Shown: positions 27,561-36,007, counted from the first letter of the stretch. The stretch is 46,428 nucleotides of DNA from Legionella steigerwaltii (GCF_001468065.1 NZ_LNYZ01000023.1:1-46428); one strand, 5' to 3'. Program-made: numbers and translations. The notes: generated from the sequence alone by a model not told the origin.

Positions 27561-28697
27561 CTAAATACGCCAAATAAATAACAAATCGAAGTTGTTGACT
27601 TGAATAAATTCTTTTCCAGTTAAAAGTCCTACTCGTGTCACTTTATCAAGTGGCGGAAAAGAAATGATATGAGCATAGGTTAATTTGGCAGAGAACTCCT
27701 TAGTGAAGGCATAATCAATGCCACCAATCAAAGCAGTAGCACTATATCCAGCAAGTCCTACACTCCTGTAAAGTAAGGGCTGGGGATCGGTATTATATTC
27801 GCTCCCCACCAATACACCCCATTTCTCATCCACCTGATAGTGAGCACTTGCTAAGCCTACCCAAGTATTGCGATAACCTTGAGGAAGGTTAAGTGTTTGT
27901 CCTAATGCTGTATTCTGTAATACTAAAGCTTGAAAAGCTTCATACCATTGATATCTAATCATTGCTTTTAGCAACCATTTAGAACCAAGAGACTTAGAGA
28001 TACCCAGGCTTGCTAAGGCAGGTAAAGGATAATTAAGTTTATAATGATTATTTTCAAAAGGTCCCCAGGTACTTGTACCCGTCACATGATGCATTATTTT
28101 AGAAAAATAACTTAACTCCAGATTCGTAGTCGAGGATGGAGCATATGTTGCACCGACTCCCCAGCCAATGGCACCCCTATCAGCTGCTTTATTCACCAAA
28201 TTACCAAAAGGAGGAACAATATTATTCACTTGAAGGTCATAAGTATTGTCAATATTTAATGCGCCCCCAAGTGCGATTTGTCTTGTTAACTGGTAACTAA
28301 CTTTTGGTACAACATCTATTGATTTAATAATTGTGGCAGTGAGTAACTTGCTAACAATTGAATTCAGTGGAAACACTATATTTGCGTATTCCAAATGCGT
28401 GATGTCCACTCCTGCAACAATTTTCGGATTAATTCGAAAGGCAATTCTTCCATATGGATAATTGTAGTGTTGTCGACTCGTAGCAGAGCCCGTCAATGCC
28501 CCCAATTTTCCAACAAATTGGAATATACCGTAAATATAGCTATCACCAAGAAGGACTTCACTTTTGTTCACGGTTTTTAACAATGCTGGATTGTCATAGG
28601 CAAGGTCTATTGTTCTTTGATATGAAGTTGCATAAGCTGCTGTAATAAATGAATTGAATCCTATTACAATGATTAAATTAAAACACAACTTTTTCAT
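27561..28697 (-). CDS. FadL/OmpP1-like outer-membrane transport protein
   Basis: A 378-residue protein with a signal peptide (cleavage near AAYA-T), then alternating amphipathic strands ending in an aromatic-containing C-terminal strand (FDLLFIWRI), as for a beta-barrel. The order of segments (PKVSYQLTRQIALGGALN, GWGVGATYAPSSTTNLELSYFS, PALASLGISKSLGSKWLLKAMIRYQW, DYAFTKEFSAKLTYAHI) fits the OmpP1/FadL/TodX family, which carries long-chain fatty acids or other hydrophobic molecules across the outer membrane. Substrate unknown. It is convergent with the glutamate dehydrogenase gene, 35 bases apart. Confidence 0.87.
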   Translation of the reverse strand: MKKLCFNLIIVIGFNSFITAAYATSYQRTIDLAYDNPALLKTVNKSEVLLGDSYIYGIFQFVGKLGALTGSATSRQHYNYPYGRIAFRINPKIVAGVDITHLEYANIVFPLNSIVSKLLTATIIKSIDVVPKVSYQLTRQIALGGALNIDNTYDLQVNNIVPPFGNLVNKAADRGAIGWGVGATYAPSSTTNLELSYFSKIMHHVTGTSTWGPFENNHYKLNYPLPALASLGISKSLGSKWLLKAMIRYQWYEAFQALVLQNTALGQTLNLPQGYRNTWVGLASAHYQVDEKWGVLVGSEYNTDPQPLLYRSVGLAGYSATALIGGIDYAFTKEFSAKLTYAHIISFPPLDKVTRVGLLTGKEFIQVNNFDLLFIWRI

Positions 28698-28832
28698 TTC
28701 GCTGAAATACCCTTTTTTGGCGACGCATGAGGTGCGTTATTTTACTCTACTTCTTTGATTAAAAGTTGATTTTATAATGATCTTTTAAAAATCTCTCCAT
28801 AACAACACAGAATGATTGCCTCTATGAAATGA

Positions 28833-29708
28833 TTAGGGAAAAAGATTTCTATAATGTCCTGCAATAGCTCCGGGATAAGTTATCCAGATTTGATCACGAT
28901 GTTTTTCAATATAGGTTAAAGCGCGTCGCAAATGCTTTAAACGAAAAGGTTGACCAATGATATAAGGATGAAGGGCAACCCCAAAAACTAGTGGTCTTAA
29001 TTTAGACTGTTCGAGCATTTCATCAAAATGGTCTATCATCATATCGGCAAATTCTGAGGCACTTAATCGGTTAGGGACAATAGCTGGAATGTCATCGATT
29101 TCTTGTGAATAAGGAATCGATAAAATTTTTCCGCTTTCTGTTTTAAGCCAAGTGGGTTGATCATCATGTGCCCAATCGAGGATATATTCATATCCTGCTT
29201 TGTGCAATAAATCGGGTGTATCAAGACTTTCTGAGATCCAAGGACCTAACCAACCTTTGGGAGGTTTTCCTTCTTCTTTTGTGATTGTCCTGGTTACCTC
29301 TAGAATCATTATTTCTTCATCCGACTTACTTAAAGTACCTTGTCGAACGGAATTAGAATGACCATGTGCAACGATTTCATCATTTCGTTGACGAAAAGCA
29401 GTAACTACTTGCGGACAGTAATCATATATTGATGTATTAACCAGCAAAGCTATTGGTAAATTCAGTTGATTAAATAATTCCAGTAAATACCAGATGCCCA
29501 CGCGGTTGCCATAATCACGCCAAGTGTAATTTAAAACATCAGGATGTGGTCTTGGCCCGGGTGCTAACTCCGCTCCTAAACCTTCACCAAAAGAAAAATG
29601 TTCTAAATTAAGACCAATATAAAAAGCTAAACGCCTACTGTTGGGCCAATCAAATATCGGTCTATCTATAATTGGGGAATATTGGTAACGATTATGGTGT
29701 TTTAACAT
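28833..29708 (-). CDS. Polysaccharide deacetylase-family protein (PuuE/allantoinase-like)
   Basis: A 291-residue cytosolic protein of the NodB-like carbohydrate esterase 4 fold. It lacks a signal peptide. The pattern NDEIVAHGHSNS matches the metal-binding histidine motif, preceded by a LLVNTSIYDYCPQV strand and followed by GWLGPWISESLDTPDLL and DWAHDDQPTWL. This layout is closest to the PuuE/HpPgdA-like subgroup, which includes cofactor-independent allantoinases and peptidoglycan deacetylases. Which reaction it performs cannot be settled here. It is probably monocistronic, facing a 300-base gap upstream. Confidence 0.86.
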   Translation of the reverse strand: MLKHHNRYQYSPIIDRPIFDWPNSRRLAFYIGLNLEHFSFGEGLGAELAPGPRPHPDVLNYTWRDYGNRVGIWYLLELFNQLNLPIALLVNTSIYDYCPQVVTAFRQRNDEIVAHGHSNSVRQGTLSKSDEEIMILEVTRTITKEEGKPPKGWLGPWISESLDTPDLLHKAGYEYILDWAHDDQPTWLKTESGKILSIPYSQEIDDIPAIVPNRLSASEFADMMIDHFDEMLEQSKLRPLVFGVALHPYIIGQPFRLKHLRRALTYIEKHRDQIWITYPGAIAGHYRNLFP

Positions 29709-29959
29709 AGCCGCCTATCCTTTTAATATTTTGATACCCAAAAGCGTTGATTCAAAACTAGGGCTCTCTTTATATATTTATAGTCTATTTTATATTTGCT
29801 TAGGTTTTTTTTCTTTATGTGTAAAGCAAGCTAATTTGTCCAAACAGGCTTCCATTTTTTATTTATTAAGATAACATATTGATCACATTACTATTTTTTT
29901 TGAAGCAAAGGCAATAAACAGTCCTGATTGGCTCGCAAAGAATTGTATTGTGTTTTTTG

Positions 29960-29989
29960 TTGACAACATTACTCACTAAAATGGATAAC
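29960..29989 (+). promoter_or_regulatory. Sigma-70-type promoter for the 30011 gene
   Basis: A consensus -35 TTGACA (29960-29965) is followed after 18 bases by GATAAC as -10. Transcription from here would begin just before the ribosome site AGGAA and the ATG at 30011, which argues against the longer TTG-initiated frame from 29948. The rest of 29709-29959 is AT-rich with nothing recognised. Confidence 0.55.
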
Positions 29990-30010
29990 AGCAGATATAT
30001 AGGAATAACT

Positions 30011-30400
30011 ATGGCAAAAATACTAATAAGCTTAAAAGAGAGTCAGAATAAACAATATGCGAAACCCATCCAAGATGGGGATAGACTTGATTATCTTTTC
30101 TGGTGCTTGCAAAAGGCTGATAAAGCATTAGGAGAAAAAAAGCCTTTATGGGCAGTAGAAGAAATTTTTATTAAATCTATGGAACAAAACTCTCAAGCTA
30201 GCAAGCTCTATAATTTAGGACCAGCCAAATACAAAGAGCTGCTGAATAGACTTGCTGATATCCAGAATGGAAAATATCAATCTACTTCGATGGTATTCAA
30301 AGGGTTACTCACTGATGGTCCTATTTTAATAGAGGTTCAGTCTGATAATGTTTTAGTGTTGGAAGATAGCAAAGAAATCATATCCGACTTTACAATTTAA
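30011..30400 (+). CDS. Small orphan protein
   Basis: A 129-residue soluble protein beginning MAKILISLKESQ. No signal peptide or membrane segment. The middle (DYLFWCLQKADKALGEKKPLWAVEEIF) looks helical; the end is beta-like (GPILIEVQSDNVLVLEDS). I recognise no family. The start follows AGGAATAACT and fits the promoter just upstream. It is followed by the palindrome-rich region with the MITE-like element. Confidence 0.66.
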   Translation: MAKILISLKESQNKQYAKPIQDGDRLDYLFWCLQKADKALGEKKPLWAVEEIFIKSMEQNSQASKLYNLGPAKYKELLNRLADIQNGKYQSTSMVFKGLLTDGPILIEVQSDNVLVLEDSKEIISDFTI

Positions 30401-30472
30401 AATAATATCGTTCATTCACATCTAGATCGTGGCTGCAAGCAACTGTCTCTTGATCGCATCTCTGCCTACCCT

Positions 30473-30493
30473 CCCCACGACTTGTTCGCGGGG
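30473..30493. repeat. CTTGT-loop palindrome
   Basis: CCCCACGA and TCGCGGGG pair (one G-T) around CTTGT. The loop is the reverse complement of the ACAAG loop of the neighbouring palindrome, so the two may be copies of one repeat type in opposite directions. Confidence 0.5.
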
Positions 30494-30522
30494 TCTCGTA
30501 TTTTAGCGCCGATCTCCTGGAT

Positions 30523-30670
30523 CCCGCGGACAAGCCCTGAGAGACCCCCACAAAATTTAATCAATGAAAAACTCCCTACGTACCGGTACGTAGGCATAAA
30601 GTATAAATACATTATAAAGCATAAGGTTATGTATTTATTTTGTGACCAGCTCTCAGGGACAAGCCGCGGG
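30523..30670. repeat. CCCGCGG-ACAAG-CCGCGGG palindrome split by an insertion
   Basis: Left half CCCGCGG ACAAG (30523-30534) and right half ACAAG CCGCGGG (30659-30670). Joined through one ACAAG they make a simple hairpin with a 7-bp stem and 5-base loop. The two ACAAG copies are the target duplication of the inserted element. Confidence 0.75.
30535..30658. mobile_element. 124-bp MITE-like element with 5-bp target duplication
   Basis: Terminal inverted repeats start CCCTGAGAG at the left end and end CTCTCAGGG at the right. After five unmatched bases the arms match again through CACAAAAT (17 of 22 positions). Inside are a perfect 20-bp palindrome (30575-30594, centre ACCGGT) and a pair ATAAATACAT / ATGTATTTAT. 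ACAAG directly repeats on both sides. It has no gene of its own, as expected of a non-autonomous element mobilised in trans. The transposase family is unknown; 5-bp duplications occur for example in IS1380 and some IS4-like groups. Confidence 0.8.
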
Positions 30671-30736
30671 ACGTTGCAGAGGTAGCTTGAGTTTTCATAA
30701 TTATCTTGTTGGAAAAATAAGAGCAGCGGATTAGTG

Positions 30737-31801
30737 TTATTTACTAGAGCGCAATGCCTCTGCCTCAAGCACCAAAGTGCTTATTAATTCACTAGCAGAT
30801 GTACTTCTACATAATTGAGCAGATTGTCCTGCCCACATGGACATAAAATCAATGTTGTTTTTCTCCTTTGCTTTTTTTCTCATCTTGGTTGTTAAAGCAT
30901 TTTGAATAGGATAGTCCAAAATATTGGTTTTCTTTTTATCCATTCGCTCAATAAACTGATTACGTATTCCTCGTGCTAATTTTCCAGAAAAAGCGCGTGT
31001 AAGTATCGTATTATCTTGCTGCTGGCTCAGTAAAGCATGTTTATAAACATCAGGAATCCCCGTCTCAAAACAACTGAGAAATGCAGTTCCCATTTGTAGG
31101 CCTTCAGCGCCTAAATCAAGCGCAGCAATGATCCCTCTTCCATCCATAATTCCGCCCGCTGCAATAATAGGGATTTTTATTTGATCCACTAATTGCGGTA
31201 CAAGACTAAACAAACCAACTAAACCATCTTCCTCGTTACCAATAAAAGTTCCTCTATGCCCTCCTGCTTCACTTCCTTGAGCAACAAGTGCATCAATACC
31301 ACTTTCTACAAGTACACGAGCTTCTGCCAGAGTTGTCGCTGTACCAATTAAAACAGTATCATTTTTTTTAAATTTCGATACCCACTCTGAATCCAACACA
31401 CCAAATACAAAACTAAATACAGGGATTTTTTCTTCAATGAGGACGTTTATTTGTTCTTCAAACGATGGCGCATAAGGCTCCGTGAGTGCTTCAATTTCTA
31501 TATTTAATTCATAACAGGATTGTTCAATATCATTACATGATTTCTGAATTTGAGCGGTTGTGGCATGATATTTCCCAGGAATAAAAAGATTAACAGCAAA
31601 AGGTTTATTCGTTAATTCACGAATTTTTCTTAGGGCCTCGCGTATTTCAGGGGGATTCATGTATCCAGCACCTAATGAACCTAGACCACCCGCATTACAT
31701 ACTGCAGCAACTAATTCCGGGGTAGTGGCTCCACCTGCCATAGGTGCTTGAATAAGCGGAAATTTTAAACCAATTTGTTCAGCCAATCTGGTCCGCCACA
31801 T
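30737..31801 (-). CDS. Nitronate monooxygenase / FMN-dependent NPD-like protein
   Basis: A 354-residue TIM-barrel flavoprotein. N-terminal FPLIQAPMAGG and AGGLGSLGAGYM bind FMN; the catalytic-histidine motif is GSEAGGHRG; a phosphate-binding IIAAGGIMDGRG loop follows, then GAEGLQMGTAF. It oxidises propionate 3-nitronate or related nitronates, though the family also includes quinone reductases and FabK-like enzymes. The start at 31801 (MWRTRLAEQ) has AAAGGA 8 bases upstream and fits family N-termini; further in-frame starts up to 31885 would add an atypical extension. Confidence 0.9.
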   Translation of the reverse strand: MWRTRLAEQIGLKFPLIQAPMAGGATTPELVAAVCNAGGLGSLGAGYMNPPEIREALRKIRELTNKPFAVNLFIPGKYHATTAQIQKSCNDIEQSCYELNIEIEALTEPYAPSFEEQINVLIEEKIPVFSFVFGVLDSEWVSKFKKNDTVLIGTATTLAEARVLVESGIDALVAQGSEAGGHRGTFIGNEEDGLVGLFSLVPQLVDQIKIPIIAAGGIMDGRGIIAALDLGAEGLQMGTAFLSCFETGIPDVYKHALLSQQQDNTILTRAFSGKLARGIRNQFIERMDKKKTNILDYPIQNALTTKMRKKAKEKNNIDFMSMWAGQSAQLCRSTSASELISTLVLEAEALRSSK

Positions 31802-32043
31802 ATTTTTCATCCTTTTTTTAATTTCATTCATCATAAACTCGGTGTGCAATGAATACCATAAGTGTAGTTTTAGTTCAAAAAACATACAATCTGTTGCGCT
31901 GTACTAATAATTTGAGAAAAGACCTGCTCATCAGTTCTGGTAATTACTCTGTGATTTTTCTAAAATATTATTTTTGAAGGTAAATTTTACCCTCTTTATA
32001 ATTTTTAATAAAAATATCTGCTGCATCAAGTTAGGAGGACGCC

Positions 32044-33036
32044 ATGAAAGCACAAGCGATATCATCTTTTGGTGATTCTTCAGTCTTTAAAACGATTGAA
32101 CTCCCCAAACCTCAAATTAAACCCGGCTATGTGCTCATTCGAGTTGTAGCAACTAGCGTAAATCCTGTTGACTGTAAAGTTCGGTCTGGAAAATACAGCC
32201 ATATCGCTCCCCCATTCCCAGCAATCCTGCATAGTGATGTAGCAGGCATTATTGAGGAAGTTGGTGACAATGTTGTTGAATTTTCTGTTGGTGACGAAGT
32301 TTATGGATGTGCTGGCGGCTTTCTCAATGAAAGCGGCGCTTTAGCTGAGTTTATGCTTGCTGACGCTCAGCTCATTGCGAAAAAACCCAAAGAATTGAGC
32401 ATGGTAGAGGCTGCTGCATTACCCCTAGTCGCAATCACTGCTTGGGAAGCATTATTTGAAAAGGTTAAAATTAAATCGGGACAAAAAGTATTAATTCATG
32501 CAGGGACTGGGGGAGTTGGTCATATTGCAATTCAGTTGGCCAAATGGGCAGGAGCTGAAGTATATACTACTGTATCTTCTTCAGATAAAGGAGACATAGC
32601 AAAATCACTAGGTGCTAAAGAGACAATTAACTACCGGATTGAATCAGTTCAAGATTATGTTTATCGATGGACTAAAGACGCGGGATTCGATGTGGTATTT
32701 GATACGATTGGTGGAGAAAATCTTGATAAATCATTAGCGGCTGTTGCCGCTTATGGGAACGTTATCAGTATTCAGGCTACCTCCAAGCATGATCTTTCGC
32801 CTTTACATGCCAAATCAGCGAGTTTACATGCTGTTTTCATGTTATTGCCTTTATTGCACAACAAACAACGTGAACGCCATGGTAAAATTTTAAAGGAAAT
32901 TGCGCAATTAGCAGATGAGGGGCATTTAAAACCGCTTATTGATCCGCATCTGTTTTATTTCGAGAACATTGAGAAAGCTCATGCCTTACTGGAATCAGGA
33001 AAAGCAGTAGGGAAAATTGTTGTTCAAGCTTATTAA
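32044..33036 (+). CDS. Zinc-independent MDR oxidoreductase (quinone-oxidoreductase-like)
   Basis: A 330-residue NADP-dependent medium-chain dehydrogenase/reductase. The N-terminal GroES-like part has VATSVNPVDCKVRSG and LHSDVAGIIEEVG; the Rossmann turn is HAGTGGVGHIAIQLAKW; later FDVVFDTIGG is typical of the QOR subgroup. The Cys/His zinc ligands of alcohol dehydrogenases are absent. Members reduce quinones or enones and act in redox detoxification; the substrate is unknown. A strong AGGAGG precedes the ATG. It is divergent from the nitronate monooxygenase gene and ends next to a large perfect inverted repeat. Confidence 0.92.
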   Translation: MKAQAISSFGDSSVFKTIELPKPQIKPGYVLIRVVATSVNPVDCKVRSGKYSHIAPPFPAILHSDVAGIIEEVGDNVVEFSVGDEVYGCAGGFLNESGALAEFMLADAQLIAKKPKELSMVEAAALPLVAITAWEALFEKVKIKSGQKVLIHAGTGGVGHIAIQLAKWAGAEVYTTVSSSDKGDIAKSLGAKETINYRIESVQDYVYRWTKDAGFDVVFDTIGGENLDKSLAAVAAYGNVISIQATSKHDLSPLHAKSASLHAVFMLLPLLHNKQRERHGKILKEIAQLADEGHLKPLIDPHLFYFENIEKAHALLESGKAVGKIVVQAY

Positions 33037-33039
33037 TTT

Positions 33040-33123
33040 GGGGGACGGTCCGGGACGGACCCCCTGAAAAAATAATTAACAATTTGAACACTTCCTGCCG
33101 GGGTCCGTCCCGGACCGTCCCCG
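33040..33123. repeat. Perfect 23-bp inverted repeat made of two GGAC-type REP units
   Basis: Arms at 33041-33063 and 33100-33122 are exact reverse complements with a 36-base AT-rich spacer. Each arm is itself a hairpin, GGTCCG-GGA-CGGACC, preceded by GGAC. That is the form of REP units and their paired BIME arrangement. The high GC contrasts with the neighbourhood. It sits between convergent genes (the first ends at 33036, the second at 33133) and could stop transcription from both sides. Confidence 0.82.
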
Positions 33124-33132
33124 AGTTCGAAT

Positions 33133-33897
33133 TCAAATTTTTGGGATACGTTTTGAACTAGGCTGCAGCGAATATTTATTCAATTTGCAGTAAAGAATCG
33201 TGCTTGCTATAACCGCTGCAGGCATAGTTAATATATTTAAGATGGGTATAAAGCTGGCCAAATTTATAGAAAAACCAAACCCGAGTGAAAGCATTTTATT
33301 ATTGGCAACTTTCTTACGCATTTCTTTGAAGCGAATAAGATTATTATCCATAGCAAAATCCTGGTATTGCATACTAAGCACCCACGCATTGAAGACAAAC
33401 CATAAGATTGGATAAATCGGTTGTAGAAGAGGCACAAAAAATAAAATACCCATAACTAAAAAACGGGGCAAAAAATAGCCAAGAAACTCAGCTTGACGCT
33501 TTATACTTCTAAGCACAATTTTATAAAATGATAAGGAAGGAATTGCACTACCAAAAAGCAAATTTTGTGTTTTTTCAGCTAATAAACCATTAAAAGGAGC
33601 AGCAATTAGATTAAAACATACAGTAAAAAGAGACAAAAACATTAAGAAAAAACTCAGTATAAAAATAACAAAAAAAATGCTGCTAAGAAAACTTAACCAG
33701 GAGGGCAATTTATCAAGATAGTAATAAGTATAAGGAAGCAAATAGTGATAGATAAGATAAAACAAACCCGCAAACATTATAAAATTAATTGCTATAGGAA
33801 ACAGAATAAAGCGCTTCAATCCAGGAGTAAAAAGATGATGAAGCCCTTGTACCATATAGAGCATCCCAAGAAAGAAATTCCTCATTTTTATCCTCAA
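33133..33897 (-). CDS. CysZ-like (EI24 family) inner-membrane protein
   Basis: A 254-residue protein with four or more hydrophobic segments. It has the family layout: MVQGLHHLFTPGLKRFILFPIAIN at the start, a LPSWLSFLSS turn, then FNLIAAPFNGLLAEK before a cytosolic loop, and a last hydrophobic pair. CysZ proteins carry sulfate into the cytosol for cysteine synthesis. Legionella depends on external cysteine, so a different or leftover role is possible; the closeness to the NLIAAPFNGLLAEK motif is nevertheless strong. It is monocistronic and convergent with the MDR gene. Confidence 0.86.
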   Translation of the reverse strand: MRIKMRNFFLGMLYMVQGLHHLFTPGLKRFILFPIAINFIMFAGLFYLIYHYLLPYTYYYLDKLPSWLSFLSSIFFVIFILSFFLMFLSLFTVCFNLIAAPFNGLLAEKTQNLLFGSAIPSLSFYKIVLRSIKRQAEFLGYFLPRFLVMGILFFVPLLQPIYPILWFVFNAWVLSMQYQDFAMDNNLIRFKEMRKKVANNKMLSLGFGFSINLASFIPILNILTMPAAVIASTILYCKLNKYSLQPSSKRIPKI

Positions 33898-34032
33898 ACT
33901 TTATTCCAAATCCAATGATGTGACTGGATTGACTGGAAACATCATGTTTTTATTAAAATTTCTGAGTAAAATAATGACACATTAACTTATTGTTATATAA
34001 TGAGATTCTAACAAATAAGAAAAGGTCAATAA

Positions 34033-34581
34033 ATGCTTGAAGCAGAAAAAAAACCACCTCAACCCAGAAAAATTCCTAAATTAATTACCCTAGCCGCACA
34101 AGTAATTAATAAAACGAACCCTCATCTTTTCTTTACTTTGTACAATAATAAAACATTGCCTCATGAAATAGAAAATCAATACGTTAATCCCCCTGTACAG
34201 AAGCTAGTTAAAGAGCATGAGGAAATTTATAGATCCAATGACAGGAAACGAAAAAGGAAAGTTGACAATTTTTCTTCTCATCTTGAGGAAAACAATTGCT
34301 ATAGAAAATGTGCCAGTTTAACTATGGCTGCTTTAGGTGGTGGAATACATCTTAGTACCTATTACATTTTGCGTGCAAGTGGCGCATCCTCTTCAGTAAC
34401 ATTTACATTCCTCACTACAATCCCTGCCACAATCATTGTTATGGCTTGTTTTAGTCCCTGTGCTGTCCATTTGTTAGCGAAAGGGATAGCAAACTGTGTT
34501 ACCCCTAGGGTGTCAAATGAAGAAATTGATTTAAATAAAAAGGTAGCGGATATTGAATCACAACGTCACAAGAGTCCCTAG
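34033..34581 (+). CDS. Orphan protein with two membrane helices
   Basis: A 182-residue protein without a signal peptide. A basic soluble N-terminal half (including RKRKRK at about 73-78) is followed by two hydrophobic segments (about 96-116 and 122-147) separated by a short polar turn, then a charged tail. This hairpin arrangement in a protein of unknown family is common among membrane-targeted Legionella effectors, but there is no direct proof. AAAGG lies just before the ATG. It is flanked downstream by a GTAGCC repeat. Confidence 0.68.
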   Translation: MLEAEKKPPQPRKIPKLITLAAQVINKTNPHLFFTLYNNKTLPHEIENQYVNPPVQKLVKEHEEIYRSNDRKRKRKVDNFSSHLEENNCYRKCASLTMAALGGGIHLSTYYILRASGASSSVTFTFLTTIPATIIVMACFSPCAVHLLAKGIANCVTPRVSNEEIDLNKKVADIESQRHKSP

Positions 34582-34637
34582 ATGTTAAAAAATCTTATGC
34601 ATAGCAGATTGGGCCAAGGTGTTTAGAGAAGGGACCT

Positions 34638-34660
34638 AGGGTAACAAATACCCTGGCTAC
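34638..34660. repeat. GTAGCC-type half repeat
   Basis: Stem AGGGTA / TACCCT followed by GGCTAC. Read on the minus strand it starts GTAGCC then forms the hairpin, as in the other copies. Confidence 0.6.
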
Positions 34661-34684
34661 AAGCTGCCAGACTATGTCTAATCT

Positions 34685-34711
34685 TTGTAACAACTTTGTT
34701 ACAATTATAAT
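34685..34711 (+). promoter_or_regulatory. Promoter with TTGTAAC-N6-GTTACAA palindrome
   Basis: TTGTAA (34685-34690) and TATAAT (34706-34711) fit a promoter with a short 15-base spacer. A 20-bp inverted repeat TTGTAAC...GTTACAA covers the spacer, a likely operator position. TTTGTTACAAT is shared with the region before the SulP-CA gene. Confidence 0.45.
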
Positions 34712-34783
34712 GTATCTTGTTATATCTCTGTTACATTCATTATTTAAACTAACCCCATATAACAATCTAAGAGGGGAAATCAG

Positions 34784-35011
34784 ATGATTAAAAAATTAGT
34801 GCTGTGTGGGGTGTTAGGCGCAGCTACTTTATTTTCCACTACAGCTTTTGCTTTTTATCATTCACATGATGATTATCCACGGTTCAAATTCTTCCGTCAC
34901 CACCATCATCATTCAAGATGGAAAAACGCTCATCGATGGACACCACCAAGAGACTACGTTGTAATAGAAAATAATGGAGTACCGAATCCTAGATATCATC
35001 AACATTACTGA
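34784..35011 (+). CDS. Small secreted His-rich protein
   Basis: A 75-residue protein with a clear signal peptide (cleavage near AFA-F, residue 23). The mature part of about 50 residues is rich in His, Arg, Tyr and Trp, with an uninterrupted run of five histidines and several HxH pairs. Such a composition suggests binding of transition metals in the periplasm, but no known family is recognised. The ribosome site AGAGGGGAAA and the palindromic promoter support expression. Confidence 0.72.
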   Translation: MIKKLVLCGVLGAATLFSTTAFAFYHSHDDYPRFKFFRHHHHHSRWKNAHRWTPPRDYVVIENNGVPNPRYHQHY

Positions 35012-35103
35012 TTATAGAAAGACAACTTTCTTCATTGGGCCAATGTGGCCCAATAAGATTTTTTGTAACCGTTCACGCAATGGCTGCAACTTAAGAGAAC
35101 ATT

Positions 35104-35194
35104 GTAGCCTGGGTGAAGCGATAGCGTAACCCAGGATCTGGTCTCTGCATATAGTTTTGATCCCGGGTTACGGCTTTACCTTCACCCAGGCTAC
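35104..35194. repeat. Paired GTAGCC repeats in inverted orientation (BIME-like)
   Basis: The left unit is GTAG then CCTGGGT...ACCCAGG; the right unit is the mirror form, CCCGGGT... ending CACCCAGGCTAC. About 90 bases in all. It occupies most of the 337-base gap between 35011 and 35349; the remaining bases show no further feature. Confidence 0.75.
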
Positions 35195-35348
35195 GTGTCT
35201 ATCCATATCTCTTAAGTTGACGCCATTGACCGTTCACGGGGTATGTTTACGATTTTTTTCTTATCTTCTATTCATGCTATTCAAACCCATATAAACTGAT
35301 CTGCTGAAATACTCTTCTATAAAAACTGCAACCATTATTGAGCGATTC

Positions 35349-35942
35349 ATGAAACTATTCATGCAAATAAGTATTGTTATTTTGTTTTCACTACTTGTTA
35401 TTTATTTATTTTTGGCTGTTTATGTCAGTAAAACTGCCGAGAGCGATGAGAAAAAACGAGCAGATGTTATTTTGGTGCTCGGTACAAAAGCTTATTGTGA
35501 TAACTCATACAACCCATGCCTTGTAGCTCGCGTTAAGCATGCAGTTGATTTATATAAGGCTCACTATGCACCCAAGCTTCTTTTTTCAGGGGGTAACAAT
35601 AGGGAAGATGGAATAAATGAAGCACAAACAATGAAAGAAATTGCCCTATCATTAGGAGTGCCTGGCGAAGACATCCTGCTCGAATCTTCTTCAACTACTA
35701 CCTATGAAAATCTTCTTCTTTCTAAGCAATTATTCCAAACACATCAATTAAAAACGATCATTTTAGTGACAGAACCTTTTCATGCTCCCAGGGCTATTTT
35801 AGTGGCGCAAAAATTTGGACTGGATGTAGTCAGCTCGCCGGCTGTAAAAAGCATATGTTGGACCAAACACAAATATCTATCACGTTATTTTCTCAAAGAA
35901 CCACTTGCTATTATGTTTTATAAAATGAAAAATCAATTATGA
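35349..35942 (+). CDS. YdcF/SanA-type DUF218 protein
   Basis: A 197-residue protein with an N-terminal membrane anchor (about 5-26) and a DUF218 domain. Family marks are VILVLGTKAY at the first strand, LLFSGGNNREDGINEA, the EDILLESSSTTTYEN motif and ILVTEPFHAPRA. E. coli relatives (SanA, ElyC, YdcF) affect envelope integrity and polyprenyl-linked precursor use; some bind SAM. The domain lies outside the inner membrane if the anchor is N-in. It ends at a strong bidirectional terminator. Confidence 0.9.
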   Translation: MKLFMQISIVILFSLLVIYLFLAVYVSKTAESDEKKRADVILVLGTKAYCDNSYNPCLVARVKHAVDLYKAHYAPKLLFSGGNNREDGINEAQTMKEIALSLGVPGEDILLESSSTTTYENLLLSKQLFQTHQLKTIILVTEPFHAPRAILVAQKFGLDVVSSPAVKSICWTKHKYLSRYFLKEPLAIMFYKMKNQL

Positions 35943-35968
35943 ACCTCTTGATGATCAATAACCTAAAA

Positions 35969-36007
35969 AAAAGAAAAGGGTTACTTTGAAAGTAACCCTT
36001 TTCTTTT
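35969..36007. terminator. Strong bidirectional terminator
   Basis: A perfect 17-bp stem (AAAAGAAAAGGGTTACT and its complement) with a 5-base loop; A-run before and T-run after give U-tails on both strands. It serves the DUF218 gene on the plus strand and the secreted-protein gene on the minus strand. Confidence 0.9.

Noticed and set aside
29948..30010. TTG-initiated extension of the 30011 gene
   Set aside because: A consensus promoter lies within this stretch and a ribosome site directly precedes the ATG at 30011.
30466..30768. Open frame of 100 codons on the minus strand through the MITE-like element
   Set aside because: It runs across both palindromes, has no ribosome site and its translation reflects the repeats; not a gene.
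33040..33123. Insertion-sequence ends
   Set aside because: The 36-base interior holds no gene and there is no target duplication next to the arms; a paired REP fits better.
4837..35194. CRISPR array from the recurring palindromes
   Set aside because: The copies are kilobases apart, not regularly spaced, and have no spacers or cas genes.
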